From Burkholderia sp. Ax-1719 (lineage in GTDB: Bacteria > Pseudomonadota > Gammaproteobacteria > Burkholderiales > Burkholderiaceae): 64,000 nt of DNA. Numbering within the stretch: position 1 is the stretch's first letter; the number at the start of each line of letters is the position of its first letter. The position numbers and the translations under genes were made by a program. The notes beneath the pieces are model-generated. The model did not search any database and had not been told where the DNA came from. It saw nothing but the letters and a program-made list of their open reading frames with translations. This document shows, piece by piece, positions 34,424 to 41,908 of the stretch. The stretch lies in assembly GCF_011753055.1 (NCBI RefSeq), contig NZ_VWWJ01000008.1:203526-267525 (forward strand). Reading direction: 5' to 3'.

Positions 34424-35676
34424 GCGGTGAGCGTGACGCGCGCGAAGCGACGCTTGCCAACCTGCACGATGAACTCGCCCGCTTCGACCTTCAGGCCCTT
34501 GTCGGACACGGTGGCGCCGTCGATCTTCACGCCGCCCTGCTCGATATTGCGCAGCGCTTCGCTGGTCGACGGCACGAGGCCGGCTTGCTTGAGCAACTGG
34601 CCGATCGCGAGCGGCGCGCCCGCCAGCGTGACCGCCGGGATATCGTCCGGCACGCCGCCCTTGGCGCGGTGGTTGAAGTCTTCGAGCGCGCGTTCGGCGT
34701 CGATCTGCGAGTGGAAGCGCGCGACGATTTCCTGCGCGAGCAGCACCTTGAAATCACGCGGATTGCGGCCCGCTTCGATCTCACGCTTGAAGCCTTCGAT
34801 CTCGTCCAGCGGACGGAACGACAGCAGCGTGAAATAACGCCACATCAGCGTGTCCGAAATCGACATCAGCTTGCCGAACATATCGTTGGGCTTTTCGCTG
34901 ATGCCGACGTAGTTGTTCTTCGACTTCGACATCTTTTCGACGCCGTCGAGGCCTTCGAGCAGCGGCATCGTCAAGATGCACTGCTGTTCCTGGCCGTACT
35001 GCTTCTGCAGTTCGCGCCCGACCAGCAGGTTGAACTTCTGGTCCGTGCCGCCGAGTTCCAGATCCGCATTGAGCGCGACCGAGTCGTAACCCTGCATCAG
35101 CGGATAGAGGAATTCGTGGATCGAGATAGGCACGCCGCCCTGGAAGCGCTTGGTGAAATCCTCGCGCTCCAGAATGCGCGCGACCGTGTAGCGCGACGCC
35201 AGCTTGATCATGCCGTCGGCGCCGAGCGGCATCGACCATTCGCTGTTGTAGCGGATTTCGGTCTTTTCGCGATCGAGCACCAGTGCGGCTTGTTCGAAGT
35301 ACGTCCTGGCGTTCGATTCGATCTGTTCGCGCGTGAGCGGCGGACGCGTGGCGTTACGGCCCGACGGGTCGCCGATCAGCGAGGTGAAGTCGCCAATCAG
35401 GAAGATCACGTTGTGGCCGAGATCCTGAAGCTGGCGCATCTTGTTGAGCACGACCGTGTGGCCGATATGGATGTCGGGCGCGGTCGGATCGAGGCCCAGC
35501 TTGATGCGCAGCGGCTTGCCAGTGGCGGCGCTCTTCGCGAGCTTTTGCTGGAATTCTTCTTCGATCAGCAGTTCGTCCACGCCGCGCTTCGTGACGGCAA
35601 GCGCGTGACGAACTTCGTCGGTGACCGGAAAGGCGTCTTTTGCGCCGCTGCTGTTGGGAGTGGAGTCGGTGCTCAT
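34420..35676 (-). CDS. tyrS: Tyrosyl-tRNA synthetase
   Basis: A 418-residue class I synthetase. The HIGH motif is IHIGHTVVLNK (about 68), the KMSKS motif VEKMSKSKNNYVG (about 250), and an S4 RNA-binding domain lies at the C terminus (about 350-418). The HIGH context and overall length match the TyrZ-like type of TyrRS common in betaproteobacteria. Start at ATG 35676; the first 15 residues are variable. First gene of tyrS-dtd-gpmB. Confidence 0.95.
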   Translation of the reverse strand: MSTDSTPNSSGAKDAFPVTDEVRHALAVTKRGVDELLIEEEFQQKLAKSAATGKPLRIKLGLDPTAPDIHIGHTVVLNKMRQLQDLGHNVIFLIGDFTSLIGDPSGRNATRPPLTREQIESNARTYFEQAALVLDREKTEIRYNSEWSMPLGADGMIKLASRYTVARILEREDFTKRFQGGVPISIHEFLYPLMQGYDSVALNADLELGGTDQKFNLLVGRELQKQYGQEQQCILTMPLLEGLDGVEKMSKSKNNYVGISEKPNDMFGKLMSISDTLMWRYFTLLSFRPLDEIEGFKREIEAGRNPRDFKVLLAQEIVARFHSQIDAERALEDFNHRAKGGVPDDIPAVTLAGAPLAIGQLLKQAGLVPSTSEALRNIEQGGVKIDGATVSDKGLKVEAGEFIVQVGKRRFARVTLTA

Positions 35677-35824
35677 GCTTCGATCGGTTCGATGTCGTTA
35701 AGTCGGTGTCTAGACCGGGATTTTACGTGATTCGACACGCCGGGCCGAGGTTTGGGGGAGTTTGCGTGCGCGGGGTTGCCGATGCGTGCTAATTACCGCG
35801 CTCAAGGACGCACCCAAGGCACAC

Positions 35825-36151
35825 TCAAGGCCGAACAGCGGGCTCCACGCGCGGCATGCCTTTAGCGCGCACCTGCCAGAGGTCGTAGGCGGCCTGCTGC
35901 GCGAGCCAGAGATCGGCTCGCGCGCCGTTTTCCGCGCCTAGCCACTGTTCGAGCCGCAGCGCCATTTCCGGCGAAATGCCGGCGCGTCCATTGAGCACGC
36001 GCGACAACGCCACACGCGTGACGCCTAGCTGAGCCGCGGCATCGGTCACCGTCAGGCCGAGTTCGGGAAGAATGTCTTCGCGCAGCGTCTCGCCCGGATG
36101 CGGCGGATTGTGCATACGGATCACGCCGCGGGTTTCGTTGGTTTCCTTCAT
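35825..36151 (-). CDS. higA: HigA-type antitoxin, module 2
   Basis: A 108-residue HigA-family helix-turn-helix antitoxin. HNPPHPGETLRE is the family hallmark and the DNA-binding region is TVTDAAAQLGVTRVALSRVL (about 34-53). Start taken at ATG 36151, 15 bp after the toxin stop; ATG 36115 (MHNPPHPGE) would give a length closer to the module 1 antitoxin. It neutralises the adjacent HigB and should repress the operon. Confidence 0.88.
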   Translation of the reverse strand: MKETNETRGVIRMHNPPHPGETLREDILPELGLTVTDAAAQLGVTRVALSRVLNGRAGISPEMALRLEQWLGAENGARADLWLAQQAAYDLWQVRAKGMPRVEPAVRP

Positions 36152-36166
36152 CGTCCTCGCCCCTTT

Positions 36167-36445
36167 TCAGTGGTAGTCGTGGTAATCGACCAGCAGCGCA
36201 TCGCCGCGCTCGAACAGGAACGTCAGCCGCCAGTTGGCGTTCACGCTGACCGCGTGATGGCCGTGGAGACTGCCTTCCAGCGCGTGGCAACGCCAGCCGA
36301 CGACGTTCATGTCGTCCGGCGTCTGCGCCTCGTCGAGCCGCGCCAATTGACGCCGCAAGCGCGGTACGTGATCGGGCCGAATGCCCGCCTTGTTGCCTGT
36401 GAAGAAGAAATCCCGCAGGCCTTTGTGCTTCCACGACTTGATCAT
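36167..36445 (-). CDS. higB: HigB/RelE-type toxin, module 2
   Basis: A 92-residue HigB toxin, identical in length to the one at 8834-9112 and about 60 percent identical by hand alignment (shared GNKAGI, NWRLTF, C-terminal DY.DYH). Probably a ribosome-dependent mRNase. Toxin-first order as in module 1. The ATG 36445 follows a leader of about 75 nt from a consensus promoter. The two modules lie 27 kb apart and in opposite orientation. Confidence 0.88.
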   Translation of the reverse strand: MIKSWKHKGLRDFFFTGNKAGIRPDHVPRLRRQLARLDEAQTPDDMNVVGWRCHALEGSLHGHHAVSVNANWRLTFLFERGDALLVDYHDYH

Positions 36446-36503
36446 GGTTCCCCGGATGGTGCGGATAGTGCGGTTGGATGAAAGGCCGCAGTGCATCCGG
36501 GTG

Positions 36504-36550
36504 TGTATAGCGTATCGCCTCACTATACAAATCGACGCAATCCAGGTCAA
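36504..36550 (-). promoter_or_regulatory. higBA-2 promoter and operator
   Basis: On the minus strand TTGACC (36545-36550), 17-bp spacer, TATAGT (36522-36527). The perfect 7-bp inverted repeat TGTATAG (36504-36510) / CTATACA (36523-36529) covers the -10 and start site, an ideal place for HigA autorepression. Confidence 0.8.
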
Positions 36551-36702
36551 TCACAGCCGGTGCATCGATTGATCCCGCTCAAACGTCTCGCCCCGAAATG
36601 CCCACGAGCCATGCTCATCAGCTTCCCATTCCACACCGCGCGCCACAACTGACCGTTCGGCTTACGCCGAACAGCCATTGCCCCGATAATCACCTTCGAC
36701 AT
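36547..36702 (-). CDS. Possible small protein upstream of higBA-2
   Basis: A 51-codon frame beginning MSKVIIGAMAVRRKPNGQLW and ending GINRCTGCD, with GAGGAAGGG directly before the ATG. I do not recognise it. It is basic, with two Cys near the end. Its stop codon overlaps the -35 of the higBA-2 promoter, and it lies divergent from anmK. Coding is uncertain; the ribosome site and position are the only support. Confidence 0.3.
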   Translation of the reverse strand: MSKVIIGAMAVRRKPNGQLWRAVWNGKLMSMARGHFGARRLSGINRCTGCD

Positions 36703-36733
36703 CCCTTCCTCGCATTTACGACAGGAGCACAAC

Positions 36734-37891
36734 GTGGCGGCACGCGACGCACAGAAAGATGAGAGCGCACACCCGGGCGATGGCGTGTATTTCGGTCTGA
36801 TGTCCGGCACCAGCATGGATGGCGTGGACGGCATCGCCGTGCGTTTCGAGCAGGGTCAGCGGCCGGTCGTGCTGGCCGAGGCGTTCGTCGGCTTTGCGCA
36901 GGGCTTGCGCGAGGCGCTCTTCTCGCTGCAGCAACCCGGCGAAAACGAAATCGAGCGCGCCTGCCTCGCGGGCAATGCCCTCGCCGCGCGCTACGCGGTC
37001 TGCTGCCACGAGTTGCTGCGCGCCGGCAATCTGTCCGCCGATGAAGTCCGCGCGATTGGCGCGCATGGCCAGACCATCCGCCATCGGCCCGAAAAGGGCT
37101 TCACGGTGCAGATCCAGAATCCCGCGCTGCTCGCCGAACTCGCACACATCGACGTGATCGCCGATTTCCGCAGCCGCGACGTGGCCTCGGGCGGCCAGGG
37201 CGCGCCGCTCGTGCCGGCGTTTCACGCGACGATTTTCGGCTCGCAGGAAGAGACACGCGTGGTCTGCAATCTGGGCGGCATCAGCAATATCACGGTTTTG
37301 AGCGCCACTGGCGCGGTGCGCGGTTTCGATTGCGGCCCAGCCAACGCCCTGCTCGATCTCTGGGCCGAGCGCCATCTGGGCAAGCCTTACGACGAGAACG
37401 GCCATTTCGCCGCGAGCGGCAATCTGCATCAACCGCTGCTGAACGTACTGCTCGACGAACCGTTCTTCGAGCAGCAGCCGCCCAAGAGCACGGGGCGCGA
37501 TCTGTTCAACGCGCAATGGCTCGACGACAAGCTCAAGGGTTTCGAATCGCTCACGCCGGCCGATGTGCAGGCCACGCTCGTCGCCTTGACGGCGGTCAGC
37601 GTTGCCCGCGAAATCGAGCGTCATGCAGGTGACTGCCGCGCGGTCTATGTGTGCGGCGGTGGTGCGCGCAATCCCGCGCTGATGGAAGCGCTGCAGAAGG
37701 CGCTGGAAACGGGCGGCGTGGCAGGCGTGCCGGTCATGACGACCGAGGCGCTGGGCGTGCCGCCACAGCAAGTCGAGCCGCTCGCCTTTGCCTGGCTGGC
37801 GATGCGCTGCGTGGCGCGCGAGCCGGGCAATCTTCCGGCTGTCACGGGCGCGGCGGGCGAACGCGTGCTCGGCGCGATCTATCCGCGCTGA
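36734..37891 (+). CDS. anmK: 1,6-anhydro-N-acetylmuramic acid kinase
   Basis: A 385-residue kinase that hydrolyses and phosphorylates anhydroMurNAc to MurNAc-6-phosphate in peptidoglycan recycling. It starts with the family motif FGLMSGTSMDGVD (about 20-32) and has the nucleotide-site segments VCNLGGISNITVL (about 176) and YVCGGGARNPALM (about 302). The start is a GTG at 36734 with AGGAG 7 nt upstream. Full length. Ends with a strong terminator. Confidence 0.94.
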   Translation: MAARDAQKDESAHPGDGVYFGLMSGTSMDGVDGIAVRFEQGQRPVVLAEAFVGFAQGLREALFSLQQPGENEIERACLAGNALAARYAVCCHELLRAGNLSADEVRAIGAHGQTIRHRPEKGFTVQIQNPALLAELAHIDVIADFRSRDVASGGQGAPLVPAFHATIFGSQEETRVVCNLGGISNITVLSATGAVRGFDCGPANALLDLWAERHLGKPYDENGHFAASGNLHQPLLNVLLDEPFFEQQPPKSTGRDLFNAQWLDDKLKGFESLTPADVQATLVALTAVSVAREIERHAGDCRAVYVCGGGARNPALMEALQKALETGGVAGVPVMTTEALGVPPQQVEPLAFAWLAMRCVAREPGNLPAVTGAAGERVLGAIYPR

Positions 37892-37926
37892 CTCTGAATC
37901 GCTTCAATTTAAGCGAAGTACAAATG

Positions 37927-37953
37927 AAAAACGGGGCCGAAGCCCCGTTTTTT
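37927..37953. terminator. Bidirectional terminator between anmK and erpA
   Basis: AAACGGGGC (37929-37937) pairs with GCCCCGTTT (37942-37950), CGAA tetraloop, with A and T runs on both sides. Convergent genes. Confidence 0.92.
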
Positions 37954-37973
37954 GTTACCGCTTGCCGGTTCGA

Positions 37974-38339
37974 TCAGACCGAGAACGACGAGCCGCAACC
38001 GCAGGTGGTCGAGGCGTTCGGGTTCTTGATGACGAACTGCGCGCCATTTAGATCGTCCTTGTAGTCGATCTCAGCGCCGACGAGGTACTGGTAGCTCATC
38101 GAGTCGATCAGCAGATCGACGCCGTTCTTGGTCATCACGGTGTCGTCTTCGTTGACGGTCTCGTCAAACGTAAAACCGTACTGGAAGCCCGAGCAGCCGC
38201 CGCCTTGCACGAACACGCGCAGCTTCAGCTCCGGGTTGCCTTCCTCGTCGATCAGTTGCTTGACCTTGTCAGCCGCTGCGTCGGTAAAAACGAAGGGACC
38301 GGGCATTTCAGTCACGGGGGTCTCGGTGACAGCGTTCAT
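37974..38339 (-). CDS. erpA: Iron-sulfur cluster insertion protein ErpA
   Basis: A 121-residue A-type Fe-S carrier. The three conserved cysteines are present: one in QGGGCSGFQYGF (about 50) and two in the C-terminal CGCGSSFSV. It transfers clusters to essential proteins such as IspG/IspH. GGAGAG lies 6-11 nt before ATG 38339, and a TACAAT -10 candidate is at 38370-38375. A long inverted repeat lies upstream of that promoter. Confidence 0.94.
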   Translation of the reverse strand: MNAVTETPVTEMPGPFVFTDAAADKVKQLIDEEGNPELKLRVFVQGGGCSGFQYGFTFDETVNEDDTVMTKNGVDLLIDSMSYQYLVGAEIDYKDDLNGAQFVIKNPNASTTCGCGSSFSV

Positions 38340-38422
38340 TCGAACTCTCCAAAAAAGCTTCTAGCCGCTATTGTAGGGCTGTTCCTGAGATCGTGCTTAA
38401 GCCCAGGAAATCAAGGGTTTCT

Positions 38423-38469
38423 CGCCACTTGTTTGACTCACATCTTAAATATAAGTCAAACAAGTGGCG
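38423..38469. repeat. Perfect 16-bp inverted repeat between rpsI and erpA
   Basis: Arms CGCCACTTGTTTGACT (38423-38438) and AGTCAAACAAGTGGCG (38454-38469) are perfectly complementary, with a 15-nt AT-rich loop. There is no T run after either arm, so it is not a normal terminator. It lies between the rpsI terminator and the erpA promoter. Confidence 0.85.
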
Positions 38470-38482
38470 CTTCTCATAAACG

Positions 38483-38520
38483 AAAAAACCGCCTGGCGCA
38501 TTCCTGCGCGAGGCGGTTTT
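38483..38520 (-). terminator. Terminator of the rplM-rpsI operon
   Basis: AAAACCGCCT (38485-38494) pairs with AGGCGGTTTT (38511-38520), with an inner CGCA/TGCG step. The A run on the left gives TTTTTT on the minus strand just after rpsI. Confidence 0.88.
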
Positions 38521-38569
38521 GCAGCAGCCATGTGCTTCCGCGAAGAGCACATGAACCACAAAGCGCAAA

Positions 38570-38962
38570 TTAACGCTTCGAGAACTGCTTGCGGCGACGT
38601 GCCTTGTGGAAACCGACCTTCTTACGTTCCACTTCACGTGCGTCACGCGTAACGAAGCCAGCCTTCGACAGTTCCGGCTTCAGCGTTGCGTCGTAGTCCA
38701 TCAGCGCGCGCGTGATGCCGTGGCGAACTGCACCAGCCTGGCCGGTTTCGCCGCCGCCGTTCACGTTCACCTTGATGTCGAACGTTGCGCCGTGGTTCGT
38801 GAGTTCCAGCGGTTGACGCACGATCATCAGCGACGTTTCGCGCGAGAAGTAGTCGGCGATAGGCTTGCCGTTGACGATGATGTCGCCCTTGCCAGCCTTG
38901 ATGAAGACACGTGCGACTGCGCTCTTGCGGCGGCCCGTACCGTAATTCCAGTTACCGATCAT
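38570..38962 (-). CDS. rpsI: 30S ribosomal protein S9
   Basis: A 130-residue ribosomal protein. It has the signature NYGTGRRKSAVARVF at the N terminus, GGETGQAGAVRHGITRAL in the middle, and the C-terminal tail RRRKQFSKR that reaches the P-site tRNA. Length is standard. It lies 11 bp after rplM in the universal L13-S9 pair. Confidence 0.97.
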   Translation of the reverse strand: MIGNWNYGTGRRKSAVARVFIKAGKGDIIVNGKPIADYFSRETSLMIVRQPLELTNHGATFDIKVNVNGGGETGQAGAVRHGITRALMDYDATLKPELSKAGFVTRDAREVERKKVGFHKARRRKQFSKR

Positions 38963-38973
38963 GTGGGCTCCCC

Positions 38974-39402
38974 TTAGATCTCGAGCGCCTTCGGCTGTTG
39001 AGCCGAGTGCGGATGCGTTGCGTCTGCGTAGACCTTGAGCTTCTTGATCATCGCGTAGCCCAGGGGGCCCTTCGGCAGCATGCCCTTGACAGCCTTCTCG
39101 AGCGCGCGGCCCGGGAAGCGTTCTTGCATCTTGCCAAACGTCGTTTCGTAGATACCGCCCGGGTAGCCCGAGTGACGGTAGTACTTCTTGTCGGTCGTTT
39201 TATTGCCCGTGACCTTCAGCTTGCCGGCGTTAATGATGACGATGAAATCACCAGTGTCGACGTGCGGAGTGAACTCAGGCTTGTGCTTGCCGCGAAGACG
39301 GCGCGCCACTTCGCTGGCGACACGGCCGAGAACCTTATCCGTCGCGTCAATCACGTACCATTCGCGCTGCACTTCATGTGCCTTGGCGGAAAAAGTCTTC
39401 AT
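38974..39402 (-). CDS. rplM: 50S ribosomal protein L13
   Basis: A 142-residue ribosomal protein, the standard length. MKTFSAKAHEVQREWYVIDA begins the protein, and KVTGNKTTDKKYYRHSGYPGG and LPKGPLGYAMIKKLKVY are typical L13 segments. The start ATG 39402 is fixed by length and family N terminus; the longer frame is leader. Transcribed from a strong promoter at 39553-39582 with a leader of about 145 nt. Confidence 0.97.
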   Translation of the reverse strand: MKTFSAKAHEVQREWYVIDATDKVLGRVASEVARRLRGKHKPEFTPHVDTGDFIVIINAGKLKVTGNKTTDKKYYRHSGYPGGIYETTFGKMQERFPGRALEKAVKGMLPKGPLGYAMIKKLKVYADATHPHSAQQPKALEI

Positions 39403-39552
39403 GATCGATCCAAAAAATAACTTGTGCCCTGATTCGGTCCTGCTTGTGTGATGGCACTCGTTGGCGCCGGCGCAGGCTCTCCCTGGTCCGGATTGCCCCG
39501 CAGTGATGCGAAGCAATCGGCTTCCCCGCGGGCATGATGCGGGAAACCTAAG

Positions 39553-39582
39553 ATTATAAAGGGAAATTTGGCGGAGCGTCAA
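39553..39582 (-). promoter_or_regulatory. rplM-rpsI promoter
   Basis: On the minus strand TTGACG (39577-39582), an 18-bp spacer and a perfect TATAAT (39553-39558). The resulting leader (about 39403-39546) contains several GC-rich hairpins and could carry the L13 autogenous control site, though I do not recognise a defined motif. Confidence 0.8.
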
Positions 39583-39636
39583 AGTTTCTGTGCCGAAGGC
39601 GCTGGCCGGGGCAAAACGGACGCAAAACACACAGAC

Positions 39637-39733
39637 GAAAAAAAGCCCAAGCGCGTTTGCTCGGGCTTAATCCACTCTTTGGAGGAGGGTGGAGGAGACA
39701 TGCTGAGGTGTCGTGAAGCACGACAACCAATGG
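39637..39733 (-). ncRNA. Candidate small regulatory RNA with double anti-Shine-Dalgarno motif
   Basis: A compact minus-strand transcription unit of about 95 nt in a gene-free region. The predicted 5' end is near 39731-39733. A strong hairpin follows: GTCGTG (39710-39715) pairs with CACGAC (39719-39724) over a 3-nt loop. Next is a C/U-rich single-stranded stretch (minus strand of 39681-39697) containing two CCTCC motifs, complementary to ribosome-binding sites. It ends in an intrinsic terminator, AAGCCC (39643-39648) with GGGCTT (39663-39668), and seven T residues on the minus strand (39638-39644). No sizeable open frame is supported. The layout resembles Hfq-type sRNAs; the family was not identified. 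Confidence 0.72.
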
Positions 39734-39738
39734 AGATA

Positions 39739-39767
39739 ACTATACCGATCGACCTTGTGCGACGCAA
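39739..39767 (-). promoter_or_regulatory. Consensus promoter of the small RNA candidate
   Basis: On the minus strand TTGCGT (39762-39767), exactly 17 bp, TATAGT (39739-39744). Initiation 6-8 nt downstream gives an RNA of about 95 nt up to the terminator. No start codon with a ribosome site follows, which argues for a non-coding product. Confidence 0.72.
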
Positions 39768-40010
39768 GAGAATTCGCATTGTGAATACATAAACCATAAT
39801 ATGAAATTCATGCGCCAGATACGAATTCGAAAATTATGATTAAAAATCATCGTGTTAGCGAGAATGCAGGCTTTTCACGCTTCGCTCCGCTAGAGCGAAA
39901 CCCCTAATTGCGGAAGGGAAATTCCCTTGCGATCGCGCTTTCGCGTCGCAACATTCAAGCGGAGCGCATGATCGGCATGCGCCATGTCCCCCCGGACATA
40001 CCAGTACGAC

Positions 40011-40028
40011 GCGGGCTACAATGCCCGC
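40011..40028 (+). promoter_or_regulatory. osmC-like gene -10 box flanked by a perfect dyad
   Basis: GCGGGC (40011-40016), TACAAT (40017-40022), GCCCGC (40023-40028): the -10 hexamer forms the loop of a perfect 6-bp inverted repeat. It lies about 40 nt upstream of the ATG at 40061. Confidence 0.5.
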
Positions 40029-40060
40029 TGAATCGAGATAATTTGCGCAGGGGCAAACGC

Positions 40061-40483
40061 ATGGAAGTCAAAGTAAGCTGGATGGGTCAGGATGGCATGG
40101 CATTCGCCGCCGAAACGGGCAGCGGCCATCTGGTCAACATGGACGGCGCCCCGGAAGGCGGCGGTCACAACCTCGCGCCGCGCCCGATGGAAATGGTGCT
40201 GCTCGGCACCGGCGGCTGCACGGCGTATGACGTGGTGCTGATCCTGAAGAAGAGCCGTCAGGAAGTGAGCGGCTGCAACGTCACGCTCAAGGCCGAACGC
40301 GCGAGCGAAGATCCCAAGGTCTTCACGAAGATCCACTTCCACTTCACCGTGACGGGCAAGAACCTCAACCCGGCCACAGTGGAACGCGCGATCAACCTGT
40401 CGCACGACAAGTACTGCTCGGCGTCGATCATGATCGGCAAGACTGCCGAAATCACGCATTCGTTCGAGATCGTCGCGGTTTAA
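40061..40483 (+). CDS. OsmC/Ohr family protein
   Basis: A 140-residue OsmC-family protein. The two redox cysteines are present: GTGGCTAYDVV (about 50) and DKYCSASIM (about 116). OsmC-like proteins reduce organic hydroperoxides, but the YhfA-like subfamily, which this resembles by its MEVKVSWMG opening and PRPMEMVLLGTGGC, has no established substrate. ATG 40061 is chosen by family N terminus; GCAGGGG lies upstream. It ends at a strong bidirectional terminator shared with rnpB. Confidence 0.87.
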   Translation: MEVKVSWMGQDGMAFAAETGSGHLVNMDGAPEGGGHNLAPRPMEMVLLGTGGCTAYDVVLILKKSRQEVSGCNVTLKAERASEDPKVFTKIHFHFTVTGKNLNPATVERAINLSHDKYCSASIMIGKTAEITHSFEIVAV

Positions 40484-40498
40484 AAGCGCCATCGGAAA

Positions 40499-40541
40499 AG
40501 AAAAAGCCGGCGCGGTTCTCGATGAACCGCGCCGGCTTTTT
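40499..40541. terminator. Bidirectional terminator between the osmC-like gene and rnpB
   Basis: An 18-bp perfect stem: arms at 40501-40518 (AAAAAGCCGGCGCGGTTC) and 40524-40541, 5-nt loop TCGAT. T runs on both strands. One of the strongest hairpins of the window. Confidence 0.95.
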
Positions 40542-40555
40542 GCATGAATGAGCTG

Positions 40556-40964
<409 letters not shown>

Positions 40965-40987
40965 CGAGGCGCGATATTAGCACGCCT

Positions 40988-41908
40988 TCAGCGCGGGCGC
41001 TGACGCCGCCCGGCCCGGAACACCGATGTGTCGTCGTAGAACGCAGGATCTTCGTTGGCCGCCCACCAGCCCGGAATGCCCAGCACCGGCAGCGGCGCGA
41101 AGCTGCGGCCACTCAGCGTCGACTCGCCAATGAGCGTCGCGCTAACGTGTTCGTCGAGATACGCGTTGCGCTGCGCGCGCGGCCACGCGAAATACGCTTC
41201 AGGGACGTCGATCACCCACGCGTGCGCCGTACACGCCGCATAGGGCGCGATCAGCTTTTCGAGCAGCGCATGGCCGAACACGCGCACTTCGCATGCGACG
41301 TCCCACTGCGCGCGCCCCTCGACGAACAGCGCACGCCAGTCGAACTCGCGCAGCGCTTGCGTCAAAGCGGGATCGGCGCTGGCGAACAGCACGGCGTTTT
41401 CGTCGAACAGCGTGAGCGCGTCGCGCACGCCGCCGCGCGTTGGACCGACGCCCAGCACGTCGATGGCATCGGCCTGACGCGCGTTGAGCGCCGCCTTGAT
41501 GCGCGGGAACGCGAACCAGTGCAGCGCATTGAAGAAGTCGTGCAGGTTGTGGCGCGTGGGCACGCCGCCCGTCGCGGCAATGTGACCTTCGTAGGACGCG
41601 CCTTCCGGCAGGTCGTCCTGCGCGATGAAGTGCAGCGCCTCGCCTCGACCGGTGCGATGACCGGCTTCGCGCGCATCGGTGTTCAGCTCTTCCAGATAGC
41701 GCGCGTAGCCCGCCAGCGCGGCCTGCTGCCAGCGGCGTCCGCGTGCTTCGTGCTGGGCGAACCACGGGTGCGCCCAGTCGATGTCGGCGAAATGGCCTTC
41801 GGGCAGGCTGCGGCGCAGCGGCTTGGGCGATTTTTGCAGGATCGATGCGCTCGCATCGATCGCATCAATCGCATCGATCTCCGCCCCGCCCCGCGGCGAA
41901 ACGCTCAA
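40988..41908 (-). CDS. DUF3025 domain protein
   Basis: A 306-residue protein of the DUF3025 family, of unknown function, common in betaproteobacteria. Recognisable stretches are HNLHDFFNALHWFAFPRIK (about 120) and LPVLGIPGWWAANEDPAFYDD near the C terminus. No signal peptide. The start is a TTG at 41908 whose last bases overlap the pyrC stop by 4 bp, implying translational coupling; an early DAIDAIDAS stretch comes from short GATCGATGC-like repeats. It ends just upstream of the rnpB promoter. Confidence 0.78.
   Translation of the reverse strand: MSVSPRGGAEIDAIDAIDASASILQKSPKPLRRSLPEGHFADIDWAHPWFAQHEARGRRWQQAALAGYARYLEELNTDAREAGHRTGRGEALHFIAQDDLPEGASYEGHIAATGGVPTRHNLHDFFNALHWFAFPRIKAALNARQADAIDVLGVGPTRGGVRDALTLFDENAVLFASADPALTQALREFDWRALFVEGRAQWDVACEVRVFGHALLEKLIAPYAACTAHAWVIDVPEAYFAWPRAQRNAYLDEHVSATLIGESTLSGRSFAPLPVLGIPGWWAANEDPAFYDDTSVFRAGRRQRPR

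Noticed and set aside
39579..39797. A 72-codon minus-strand frame across the small RNA candidate
   Set aside because: It runs through the promoter, hairpin and terminator of the RNA and has no ribosome site; the RNA interpretation explains the structure better.
41836..41880. Short GATCGATGC-like repeats at the start of the DUF3025 gene as a regulatory repeat
   Set aside because: They lie within the reading frame and simply encode a DAIDAIDAS stretch.
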